Positions 1 through 6,014 of a DNA stretch of 6,827 bases are shown piece after piece (the stretch's first letter is position 1; each line of letters opens with the position of its first letter). Under the pieces are notes generated by a model that saw only the letters and a list, made by a program, of their open reading frames with translations, searched no databases and was not told where the DNA came from. Position numbers and translations under genes: made by a program. The DNA lies in assembly GCA_028281075.1 (NCBI GenBank), contig JANQKO010000235.1:1-6827 (forward strand), in the 5' to 3' direction. Source of the stretch: Alphaproteobacteria bacterium (GTDB taxonomy: Bacteria; Pseudomonadota; Alphaproteobacteria; GCA-2731375).

Positions 1-174
1 GCCGACCTGATAGCTCTCGTCGGCCTTGGTGCGGTGCAGGGCGAAACGGTCCTCGTCCGAGAAGATCGCCACGGTGGTGATGCCGAGCTCGGTCGCCGCC
101 CGCATCACCCGGATCGCGATCTCGCCCCGGTTGGCGACCAGCAGCCGCCGGATCTTCTTGCCCCGATAGGTCAT
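1..174 (-). CDS. pyc: Pyruvate carboxylase, N-terminal fragment (gene continues past the left edge)
   Basis: The first 58 residues of a biotin-dependent carboxylase are visible. The segment LLVANRGEIAIRVMRA (residues 11-26) is the start of the biotin carboxylase ATP-grasp domain. The following EDRFALHRTKADESYQVG (residues 41-58) matches pyruvate carboxylase rather than AccC or propionyl-CoA carboxylase subunits, which usually read DALHVxLADEAVxIG here. By family knowledge the full enzyme is about 1,150 residues, carries biotin carboxylase, carboxyltransferase and biotin carrier domains, and makes oxaloacetate from pyruvate, bicarbonate and ATP in the cytoplasm. The start is supported by GGAGAGG at 178-184, just upstream of the ATG at 172-174. 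The gene is divergent from the solute-binding protein gene, so they share only the promoter region. About 95% of the gene lies outside the window, so intactness cannot be judged. Confidence 0.9.
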   Translation of the reverse strand, partial: MTYRGKKIRRLLVANRGEIAIRVMRAATELGITTVAIFSDEDRFALHRTKADESYQVG

Positions 175-316
175 GGCCCTCTCCACGCTGGCATCGATGC
201 CGGGAGTTCCCCGGCCGGATGATGGCAGGCGCCAACCCGGTTGTCACGGCGGCCGCATTCGCTGCTATATGTGCGGATGTCACGGAAACGACATTTATTC
301 GAGAGAGCGTAGCCGC
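175..316. promoter_or_regulatory. Divergent promoter region between pyc and the solute-binding protein gene
   Basis: This 142-base gap separates two divergent genes and must hold both promoters. For the plus-strand gene, TTGTCA (241-246) and CTATAT (265-270) are separated by 18 bases and form a plausible -35/-10 pair, with TG just before the -10. This would give a leader of roughly 40 bases. For pyc, minus-strand GTGACA (247-242) and CATCAT (224-219) are 17 bases apart. The two proposed -35 elements overlap on the same TGTCAC, so the two promoters may compete. The box TGTCACGG occurs at 242-249 and again at 278-285. The pairing of elements is inference; only the sequences are seen. Confidence 0.4.
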
Positions 317-2254
317 ATGCCGGACCGACCGGACCAATCCCGCCCCGCCCCTGTTTCGCGCCGGGCGGGCCTGCTGCTGGCCGTCGGCCTGGGCCTGGCC
401 GCGCCGACGGCCGCCGCCGGCGACGCGCGGTATATCGAGACGCCCGTGCTGGCCGATGCCGTGGCCGGCGGCGCGCTGCCGCCGGTGGCTGAGCGGCTGC
501 CGCGGCGTCCCCATGTCGTCACCTTCGATGGCGAGGAACGCAGCCCCGGCCGGCATGGCGGCGAGCTGCGCACGCTGGTCCGCAACGGCAAGGACGTGAA
601 GCTGCTGGTCGTCTACGGCTATGCGCGCCTTGTCGGCTATACGCCGGACTTCGCGCTGGAACCGGACATCCTGGAGGATGTCGAGGTCGAGGACGGCCGG
701 ATCTTTACCCTGCGGCTGCGGCCCGGCCATAAATGGTCGGACGGCCATCCGTTCACGTCGGAGGACTTCCGCTACTGGTGGGACGACGTCGCCAACAATC
801 CGGAGCTGTCACCCAAGGGCCTGCCGAAATCGATGCTGCTGGACGGCGCCGCGCCGCGCTTCGAGGTGCTGGACAAGTGGACCGTGCGCTACGCCTGGGA
901 CCGGCCGAACCCGTTCTTCCTGCCGCGGCTGGCGGCGGCCTCGCCGCTGTTCATCTATCGGCCGGCGCACTATCTGCGGCAGTTCCATGGCCGCTACGGC
1001 GACCCGGAGACGCTGGCCGCGACGGTGAAGCGGGAGAAGGTGCGCAACTGGGCCGCGCTGCACGACCGGCGCGACAATCTCTACCTCTTCAACAATCCCG
1101 ACCAGCCGACGCTGCAGCCCTGGATGGTGCGCAACGCCCCGCCGGCGACCCGCTTCGTCGCCGAGCGCAACCCGTTCTTCCACCGGGTCGACGCGGCCGG
1201 CCGGCAACTGCCCTATATCGACCGGGTGGTGCTGGCGGTGACGGCGAGCGCCCTGATCCCGGCCAAGGCCGCGGCCGGGGACAGCGACCTGCAGAGCCGC
1301 GGCCTGTCGTTCCAGGACTACGCGCTGCTGCAGGAGAACGCCCAGCGCAGCGGCTACCGGCCGCTGCTGTGGCGCATGGCCAGCGGCGCGCAGATCGCGC
1401 TGTTCCCGAACCTGAACGCCGGCGATCCGGTCTGGCGCCGGCTGTTGCGGGACGCGCGCTTCCGGCGCGCGCTGAGCCTGGCCATCGACCGCTACGCGGT
1501 GAACGAGTTCCTGTTCTTCGGCCTTGGCCGCGAGAGCAACAACACGGTGCTGGCGGAAAGCCCGCTCTACCGGCCGGAATACCAGACCGCCTGGACCGCG
1601 CATGACCCGGCGCGCGCGAACGCACTGCTGGACGAGCTGGGCCTGACCGAGCGAAACGCCGAGGGCGTCCGGCTGCTGCCCGACGGCCGACCGCTGCAGA
1701 TCGTCGTCGAGACCGCGGGCGAGCAGACGACGCAGGTCGATTTCCTGGAGCTGATCGAGCAGAACTGGGCCGAGGTCGGCGTCGAGCTGTTCAGCAAGCC
1801 CTCGCACCGGGCCACGCTGCGCGCGCGGGTGGCAAGCGGCGAGACCGTGATGTCGGTCTGGACCGGCCTGCTGAACGCCGTGCCGACGGCCGACAGCAGC
1901 CCCGAGGAGCTGGTGCCGAGCAGCCGCATCGACTTTCAGTGGCCGAAATGGGGCCTGCACGAGGAGACCGGCGGCGCCGCGGGCGAGCCCGCCGACCTGG
2001 CCGAGGTGCGCGAGCTGCTGCGGCTGAACGCGGCCTGGCTGGCCGCGACCGACCGCGCCGGCCGGGCGGCGATCTGGCACCGGATGCTGCGGATCCATGC
2101 CGAGCAGATGTTCTCGATCGGCGTGATCTCGGGCGTGCGCCAGCCGGTCCTGGTTTCGAACGGCCTGATGAACGTGCCCGGGGAAGCGATCTACAATTGG
2201 GACCCCGGCGCCATCTTCGGCGTCTACCGCCCCGACACGTTCTGGTTCAAATGA
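317..2254 (+). CDS. Family 5 extracellular solute-binding protein of an ABC importer
   Basis: This 645-residue protein is an exported SBP_bac_5-type (DppA/OppA/YejA-like) binding protein. Such proteins capture peptides, opines or similar solutes in the periplasm and deliver them to an ABC permease. Visible family marks are the early lobe segment around residues 97-150, with LEPDILEDVEV then FTLRLRPGHKWSDGHPFTSEDF; the KWTVRY strand near 187-192; DARFRRALSLAIDR (379-392); and the PARANALLDELGL helix (431-443). The N-terminus has SRRAGLLL (14-21), a hydrophobic stretch and an AAA|GD cleavage-like site near residue 34, so a signal peptide is clear and may be of the Tat type. I chose the ATG at 317 because the signal peptide begins right after it. 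The in-frame ATG at 173 would add 48 residues and overlap the pyc start codon. About 645 residues is long for the DppA group (about 500-540). No permease or ATPase gene is adjacent, and the substrate is unknown. Confidence 0.9.
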   Translation: MPDRPDQSRPAPVSRRAGLLLAVGLGLAAPTAAAGDARYIETPVLADAVAGGALPPVAERLPRRPHVVTFDGEERSPGRHGGELRTLVRNGKDVKLLVVYGYARLVGYTPDFALEPDILEDVEVEDGRIFTLRLRPGHKWSDGHPFTSEDFRYWWDDVANNPELSPKGLPKSMLLDGAAPRFEVLDKWTVRYAWDRPNPFFLPRLAAASPLFIYRPAHYLRQFHGRYGDPETLAATVKREKVRNWAALHDRRDNLYLFNNPDQPTLQPWMVRNAPPATRFVAERNPFFHRVDAAGRQLPYIDRVVLAVTASALIPAKAAAGDSDLQSRGLSFQDYALLQENAQRSGYRPLLWRMASGAQIALFPNLNAGDPVWRRLLRDARFRRALSLAIDRYAVNEFLFFGLGRESNNTVLAESPLYRPEYQTAWTAHDPARANALLDELGLTERNAEGVRLLPDGRPLQIVVETAGEQTTQVDFLELIEQNWAEVGVELFSKPSHRATLRARVASGETVMSVWTGLLNAVPTADSSPEELVPSSRIDFQWPKWGLHEETGGAAGEPADLAEVRELLRLNAAWLAATDRAGRAAIWHRMLRIHAEQMFSIGVISGVRQPVLVSNGLMNVPGEAIYNWDPGAIFGVYRPDTFWFK

Positions 2255-2270
2255 CGCGGGAGCGCGACGG

Positions 2271-3569
2271 ATGACCTACGATGCCATCGTTATCGGCGCC
2301 GGCATCATCGGCGCCTGCACCGCCCACGCGCTGTCGAAGCGCGGCTATCGCACGCTGAACGTCGACAAGCTGCCGGCGGCGGGCTACGGCTCGACCGGCA
2401 GCTCCTGCGCCATCATCCGCACCCACTATTCCACGCTCGACGGCTCGGCGCTGGCCTACGAGGGCTATCACGCCTGGATCGACTGGCCGGGCCATGTCGG
2501 CGTCGACGACGAGCGCGGCCTGGCCGTCTTTCACGAGACCGGCTGCCTGGTCATGAAGACCGCGCTCAACGGCTATCTCGAACCTGTCTGCCGCATCATG
2601 GACGAGATCGGCGTGCCCTGGCGGGACCTGAGCCCGGCCGAGATCAAGGCGATGCTGCCGATCTACGACCTGCGCCGGTACGGCCCAGTGAAGCCGGCCG
2701 ACGATCCCGGCTTCGGCACGGCCACCGGCGGCGAGCTGGCCGGCGCGGTGCTGTTCCCGAAGGCCGGCTATATCAGCGACCCGCAGCTCGCGACCCATAA
2801 CGTGCAGCGCGCCGTCGAGGCGGCGGGCGGCGCGTTCCTGTTCAACGCCGAGGTCGCCGCGATCCGGCGGGCGGACGGCCGCGTTCGCGGCATTCGCCTG
2901 GCCGACGGCCGCGACATCGACGCGCCCGTCGTGGTCAACGTCGCCGGCCCGCATTCCTTCAAGATCAACGAGCTCGCCGGCGTCGCGGCGGGCATGAACA
3001 TCAAGACCCGGGCGCTGCGGCAGGAGGTGGCGCACGTGCCATCGCCCGCGGGCTTCGATTTCGAGGCCGACGGCGCCGTCGTCTCGGACAGCGATATCGG
3101 CTGCTACAGCCGGCCGGAGCTGGGCAACCACATCCTGATCGGCAGCGAGGACCCGGAATGCGACGCCCGCGAATGGGTCGATCCCGACGACTACAACCGT
3201 GAATTCACGGGCCAGTGGCAAACCCAGGTCTATCGCGCCGCCCAGCGCATCCCCAGCCTCGGCATTCCGAACCGGACCCGGGGCGTCGTCGACCTCTACG
3301 ACGTGTCGGACGACTGGATTCCGATCTACGACAAATCCAACCTGCCGGGCTTCTACATGGCGGTCGGCAGCAGCGGCAATCAGTTCAAGAACGCGCCGGT
3401 CGCCGGCGAGATGATGGCGGCGCTGATCGCGGCCTGCGAGGACGGCCGCGACCATGACGCCGAGCCGGTGCGGTTCAGGCTGGCGCATACCGGCCGCGAG
3501 GTCGATATCGGCTTCTACTCCCGCCGGCGCGCGATCAACCGCGAAAGCAGCTTTTCCGTCCTCGGTTAG
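2271..3569 (+). CDS. FAD-dependent oxidoreductase of the DAO family (sarcosine oxidase beta / glycine oxidase-like)
   Basis: The 432-residue protein starts with a dinucleotide-binding fold: DAIVIGAGIIGACTAHALSK (residues 4-23), with GAGIIG at 9-14 and an acidic strand end at VDK (31-33). VVNVAGPHS (221-229) is the usual second FAD contact of this family, and GFYMAVGSSGNQFKNAPVAG (360-379) is the C-terminal flavin-binding segment. Family members oxidise C-N bonds of amino acids or methylated amines, usually in the cytoplasm. The exact substrate cannot be assigned. The cysteine that covalently holds FAD in monomeric sarcosine oxidase appears absent: the matching stretch reads DLYDVSDD (341-348), which suggests non-covalent FAD there. 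Translation probably starts at 2271, with GGGAG at 2258-2262. It begins 16 bases after the solute-binding protein stop codon, so the two are probably one operon and may act on related compounds. No signal peptide is seen. Confidence 0.88.
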   Translation: MTYDAIVIGAGIIGACTAHALSKRGYRTLNVDKLPAAGYGSTGSSCAIIRTHYSTLDGSALAYEGYHAWIDWPGHVGVDDERGLAVFHETGCLVMKTALNGYLEPVCRIMDEIGVPWRDLSPAEIKAMLPIYDLRRYGPVKPADDPGFGTATGGELAGAVLFPKAGYISDPQLATHNVQRAVEAAGGAFLFNAEVAAIRRADGRVRGIRLADGRDIDAPVVVNVAGPHSFKINELAGVAAGMNIKTRALRQEVAHVPSPAGFDFEADGAVVSDSDIGCYSRPELGNHILIGSEDPECDAREWVDPDDYNREFTGQWQTQVYRAAQRIPSLGIPNRTRGVVDLYDVSDDWIPIYDKSNLPGFYMAVGSSGNQFKNAPVAGEMMAALIAACEDGRDHDAEPVRFRLAHTGREVDIGFYSRRRAINRESSFSVLG

Positions 3570-3651
3570 CGTGTTTTTCGTTCGTGCGGCACCGGCCCGC
3601 TCCCCCACCCGGCGACGCCACGCCGGACCGGGGCCAAGTGGAAAGCGCGGG
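3570..3651. other. Convergent intergenic gap with a weak GC-rich hairpin
   Basis: This 82-base gap lies between two converging genes and must contain transcript ends from both sides. The only structure I see is CCGGCG/CGCCGG (3609-3614 and 3621-3626, six-base loop), possibly lengthened by an outer GGCCC/GGGCC pair (3594-3598 and 3631-3635). Neither strand shows a T-run after the stem. A TTTTT run at 3573-3577 follows the oxidoreductase stop codon but has no stem before it. A bidirectional terminator is possible but weakly supported. Confidence 0.25.
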
Positions 3652-4311
3652 TCAGCGCCAGGCCCATTCGGGCTGGTCGTAGCCGTCGACGCGGGTGGCG
3701 CGGCCATGCAGGGCCACCTCGCGAAACTGGTAGAGCACGGCCGCGGTCGGCGCGTGGATCTGGCTGTCGCCGATCAGGACCTTGATGATCGGCCGCGGAT
3801 CGTGCGGATTCGTGGCGAATTGCGGCGAGTCGGGCCGGTCCAGCTCGGTCAGCGGAATCCGGTGGATGGCCGCGACCTCGTCCGGGTTCGCGGCCAGATC
3901 GCCGCCCCGGTCGGTCCAGGCGACGACCGGCGTGATCAGGTAGCCGGACCGGGTCGGGTAATCGTCCAGCCGGCCGATGACCGCCGACGGCGGCAGCGCC
4001 AAGCCGATCTCCTCGGCGATCTCCCGGCGGGCGGCCTGCACGGCGGTCTCGCCCGCGTCCAGGCGGCCGCCCGGCAGCGCCCACTGGCCGGCATGGCGGC
4101 GCAGGCCGGCCGCGCGGCGGGTCAGGATCAGGGCGGCGCCGCCGTCGCCGGCGCCGACGAGCAGCACGGTCACCGCCGCCCGCTTCAGGCCCTCGTCCGG
4201 CGACCGGCGCACCGCGAAACCCGCCACGTTGGCCCCGATCCGGCGCCGCAGGGCGGCGTCGAAGCGGTAGGCGGGCGCGCGCGCGCCGTCGCGCGATGGC
4301 GGGTCAGACAT
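3652..4311 (-). CDS. Nudix hydrolase, CoA pyrophosphatase-like (NudL/YeaB type)
   Basis: This 219-residue protein carries a complete Nudix box, GX5EX7REUXEEXGU, from G82 to L104: G82, E88, R96-E97, E100-E101, G103, L104. These residues bind the metal and hydrolyse a nucleoside diphosphate linked to another group. Just before it, LILTRRAAGLRRHAGQWALPGG (residues 61-82) matches the extra motif of the CoA-pyrophosphatase (UPF0035/NudL) subgroup, which splits CoA or its derivatives into 3',5'-ADP and phosphopantetheine. The length fits that subgroup (about 190-220 residues). I chose the ATG at 4309-4311 because GGAGGAG lies 10 bases upstream (4322-4328). An earlier in-frame ATG at 4363-4365 has no such site and adds 18 unlike residues. 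It is the last of the minus-strand genes here and converges on the oxidoreductase gene. The enzyme class is firm; CoA as substrate is inferred from the motif. Confidence 0.9.
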   Translation of the reverse strand: MSDPPSRDGARAPAYRFDAALRRRIGANVAGFAVRRSPDEGLKRAAVTVLLVGAGDGGAALILTRRAAGLRRHAGQWALPGGRLDAGETAVQAARREIAEEIGLALPPSAVIGRLDDYPTRSGYLITPVVAWTDRGGDLAANPDEVAAIHRIPLTELDRPDSPQFATNPHDPRPIIKVLIGDSQIHAPTAAVLYQFREVALHGRATRVDGYDQPEWAWR

Positions 4312-4391
4312 TGCGGCTCGACTCCTCCGGCACCCGTTGGAGCAGGAAACGACGCGCCGCGTCAATGACCGAAGCCCGGCGGTGCCGCCGG
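4312..4391 (-). other. Gap between the small ORF and the Nudix gene
   Basis: These 80 bases hold the hairpin at 4376-4391 at one end and the Nudix ribosome binding site GGAGGAG (4322-4328) at the other. I see no convincing promoter between them, so the Nudix gene may be read from the transcript that covers the small ORF, or from a promoter I cannot recognise. Confidence 0.3.
4376..4391 (-). terminator. GC hairpin directly after the small membrane ORF
   Basis: CCGGCGG and CCGCCGG form a perfect inverted repeat (4376-4382 and 4385-4391) that begins at the base after the stop codon of the small ORF on the minus strand. In RNA it would fold as a six-pair stem with a four-base loop. No U-run follows (the next bases are GCTTCGG), so it is not a classic intrinsic terminator. 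It may lessen read-through into the Nudix gene or protect the 3' end of a short transcript. This role is inference. Confidence 0.3.
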
Positions 4392-4481
4392 TCAGAAATA
4401 CGCCTGTCCGATCTGATACACCACCAGCGCCAGGGCGATCGCGCCCGCGATCCCGGCGACGTAGAGATACAGCATTGCCAT
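4392..4481 (-). CDS. Candidate 29-residue single-pass membrane peptide
   Basis: This short ORF begins at the ATG at 4479-4481 and ends at TGA at 4392-4394. The product opens MAMLYLYVAG and ends VVYQIGQAYF. Residues 4-22 form an uninterrupted hydrophobic stretch long enough to span a membrane once, with small residues (A9, G10, G13, A14) placed as in helix-packing motifs and aromatic Tyr residues near both ends. There are no Arg or Lys residues. GGGAGG (4486-4491) sits four bases before the first ATG and ten before a second in-frame ATG (4473-4475), so a 27-residue form is also possible. Third codon positions are mostly G or C, as in neighbouring real genes. Its length and style resemble small accessory subunits of membrane complexes such as KdpF or CydX, but I see no sequence match to either and assign no function. 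It sits between the secretion pair and the Nudix gene on the same strand. Confidence 0.6.
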   Translation of the reverse strand: MAMLYLYVAGIAGAIALALVVYQIGQAYF

Positions 4482-4588
4482 GCGGCCTCCCAACCCGACT
4501 GCAGGCTGTGTCATTATTGTGGCGTTAATGGTCGGGTTTGCCAGGCCGCGCGTGAAAATGCCCTGAATTTGTCACAACACCCGGCCGA
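4482..4588 (-). promoter_or_regulatory. Locally AT-richer leader and probable promoter of the small membrane ORF
   Basis: This 107-base gap between the HlyD gene and the small ORF is clearly richer in A and T than its surroundings. On the minus strand AATAAT (4518-4513) resembles a -10 element, but no good -35 lies at the right distance, so the promoter assignment is tentative. An eight-base inverted repeat, AACCCGAC (4492-4499) and GTCGGGTT (4531-4538), brackets that -10-like sequence. Its arm nearest the gene directly abuts the GGGAGG ribosome binding site at 4486-4491. The repeat could be an operator or a leader stem that affects ribosome access. Confidence 0.4.
4544..4586 (-). terminator. 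Imperfect hairpin just after the HlyD-family gene
   Basis: Immediately past the stop codon (4589-4591), the minus strand can fold into an imperfect stem: GGCCG/CGGCC (4544-4548 with 4582-4586), then GTGA/TCAC (4552-4555 with 4572-4575) and AAAT/ATTT (4556-4559 with 4567-4570), with a seven-base loop. No T-run follows the stem on the minus strand. It may mark the end of the secretion transcript, or simply be chance pairing in a GC-rich context. Confidence 0.25.
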
Positions 4589-5953
4589 TCAGGATTCCCG
4601 CATGGCGCGCCGGAGCGTGCGGGCGATGGGCTGCAGCAGGTAGTCGAGAAAGCTGCGGCTGCCGGTGTTGATCATCACCTCGGCCGGCATGCCGGGCAGG
4701 AGCTGCAGCCCCTCGAGCTTGTCGAGCTCGGACGGCGGCAGGCGGACCTGCGCCGCGTAGTAGGCGCTGCCGGTCCGCTCATCCACCAGGCTGTCGGCCG
4801 AAATGACGGCGACGGCGCCCGACAGGGGCGGCAGGTCCCGGTTGCTGAAGGCGGTGATGTGGACCTGGGCCTCCTGGCCCTGGCTGACGACGTCGATGTC
4901 GTCCGGCTGGACCCGCGCCTCGACGATCAGGCCGGCGCGGGCCGGAACGATGTCCATCAGCACGGCGCCGGGACGAATGACCGCGCCCGGCGTATGCACC
5001 GCCATCGCCACGACCACGCCCTCGACCGGCGCCCGCAGCTCCATGCGCGCGAAGACATCGCGCGCCGCCTGGATCTGCTGCTCCAGATCGAACAGCTCGG
5101 CTTCGACGACGCTCAGCTCGGCCACGACCTGGTTCAGCCGGTTGGTGCCGAGCTCGACGATCTGCTGTTCGATTTCCGAGATGCTCTTCTGCGCCCGGGC
5201 GATCGCCGCCTGGTTGCGCGCGCGCTCGCCCTCGATCTCGGCCTGGCGCCGCTGCAGGCCCAGAAGGCGGTCGCGCGGCGTCAGGCCGCGCTGGAACAGC
5301 CGCTCCAGTCCGGCCACCTCCGCGGCGATCAGCTCGATCTGACGGTCCTGCGCGGCGATCTCGTTGCCGAGGCCGACGACCTCCTCGTTGGTCTGGGCCT
5401 GGCGCTGGCGCAGGATCCCGGTCTGGCCGGCGATGGCGCGCTGTCGGGCGGCGAAGACGTTCCGCTGGGCGCGCCGAATGGCCCGCAGATCTTCGGGCGC
5501 GAGTCCGGCGGCGGATTCCGGCGGGAACTCGACCGCCTGCAGGCCGTCACGCTCGCCGCGCAGCCGCGCCGCCAGCGCCATCCGCGTGGCCCAGCGCCGC
5601 TTCAGCAGTTCCAGCCGGGCCCTGGACTGGGTGTCATCCAGGCGCAGCAGGACGTCGCCGGTCCGGACGAGATCGCCGTCGCGCACCGGCAGCTCGCCGA
5701 CGATGCCGCCCTCCAGGTGCTGAATGCTCTTCCGCTCGCCCTCGACCTTGACCACGCCGGCCGCGATCGCCGCGCTGTCCAAGGGCGCGAACGCCGCCCA
5801 GCCGCCGAACAGGCCGAAGAACCCGGCGACCACGATGACGCCGGCGGCGACCGGCCGCCGCAGGTCGAGCCGCGTCCCGCCGCCCGCCAGGCGCGGCAGC
5901 GGCGCCAGGGCCGGCGCCATCACGGATACCGCCGACGGCGGCTTGTCCGTCAT
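4589..5953 (-). CDS. Type I secretion membrane fusion protein, HlyD family (PrtE/PrsE/HasE type)
   Basis: The 454-residue protein has the standard plan of a type I secretion adaptor. It has a short cytoplasmic N-terminus (1-34) and one transmembrane segment (about 35-57). A lipoyl-like half-domain carries the hallmark HLEGGIV (79-85), followed by a long Gln/Glu/Ala-rich coiled coil (about 107-300). The second lipoyl half is marked by LRAPVEGVVV (306-315), and the conserved C-terminal end runs LLPGMPAEVMINTGSRSFLD (418-437). By family knowledge it bridges the ABC exporter in the inner membrane and a TolC-like outer-membrane duct, so substrate crosses both membranes in one step. Length is typical (430-480). 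It follows the ABC exporter gene by 61 bases on the same strand, the usual gene order. The start has only a modest G-rich site (GGGGGTG) upstream, and no alternative in-frame start is better. The secreted substrate is not in the window. Confidence 0.93.
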   Translation of the reverse strand: MTDKPPSAVSVMAPALAPLPRLAGGGTRLDLRRPVAAGVIVVAGFFGLFGGWAAFAPLDSAAIAAGVVKVEGERKSIQHLEGGIVGELPVRDGDLVRTGDVLLRLDDTQSRARLELLKRRWATRMALAARLRGERDGLQAVEFPPESAAGLAPEDLRAIRRAQRNVFAARQRAIAGQTGILRQRQAQTNEEVVGLGNEIAAQDRQIELIAAEVAGLERLFQRGLTPRDRLLGLQRRQAEIEGERARNQAAIARAQKSISEIEQQIVELGTNRLNQVVAELSVVEAELFDLEQQIQAARDVFARMELRAPVEGVVVAMAVHTPGAVIRPGAVLMDIVPARAGLIVEARVQPDDIDVVSQGQEAQVHITAFSNRDLPPLSGAVAVISADSLVDERTGSAYYAAQVRLPPSELDKLEGLQLLPGMPAEVMINTGSRSFLDYLLQPIARTLRRAMRES

Positions 5954-6014
5954 CGGATCACCCCCATCCGGCCCACCCGACGGCGCGCGGCGGCGTCATG
6001 GCCGGCCCCGCGCA
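5954..6014 (-). other. Short spacer between ABC exporter and fusion protein genes
   Basis: This 61-base spacer is GC-rich, has no clear terminator and contains only a 13-codon chance reading frame (ATG at 5997-5999). GGGGGTG lies a few bases before the fusion protein start and is the likely ribosome binding site. The two secretion genes are probably on one transcript. Confidence 0.4.

Noticed and set aside
173..316. 48-codon N-terminal extension of the solute-binding protein from the ATG at 173
   Set aside because: It would overlap the pyc start codon, place the signal peptide internally and run through the promoter-like elements; the ATG at 317 fits a normal signal peptide.
809..2098. Long minus-strand open frame (429 codons) opposite the solute-binding protein gene
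   Set aside because: Its product is Gln/Arg/Ala-rich without a recognisable motif, and the plus strand has strong family 5 binding protein signatures over the same bases.
2247..3707. Long minus-strand open frame (486 codons) opposite the FAD oxidoreductase gene
   Set aside because: It lies antisense to a gene with clear FAD-binding motifs, and its product is low-complexity, rich in Ala, Arg, Asp and Val with no domain. Long antisense frames are expected in very GC-rich genes.
4312..4365. 18-codon N-terminal extension of the Nudix protein
   Set aside because: There is no ribosome binding site before the ATG at 4363-4365, whereas GGAGGAG precedes the ATG at 4309-4311.
3454..4368. Plus-strand open frame (304 codons) across the end of the oxidoreductase and the whole Nudix gene
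   Set aside because: The Nudix box and the CoA-pyrophosphatase motif are on the minus strand; the plus-strand product is unstructured and shows no motif.
4392..4481. Assigning the small membrane ORF to KdpF or CydX
   Set aside because: Only size and hydrophobicity agree; there is no matching sequence, and no kdp or cytochrome bd genes are nearby.
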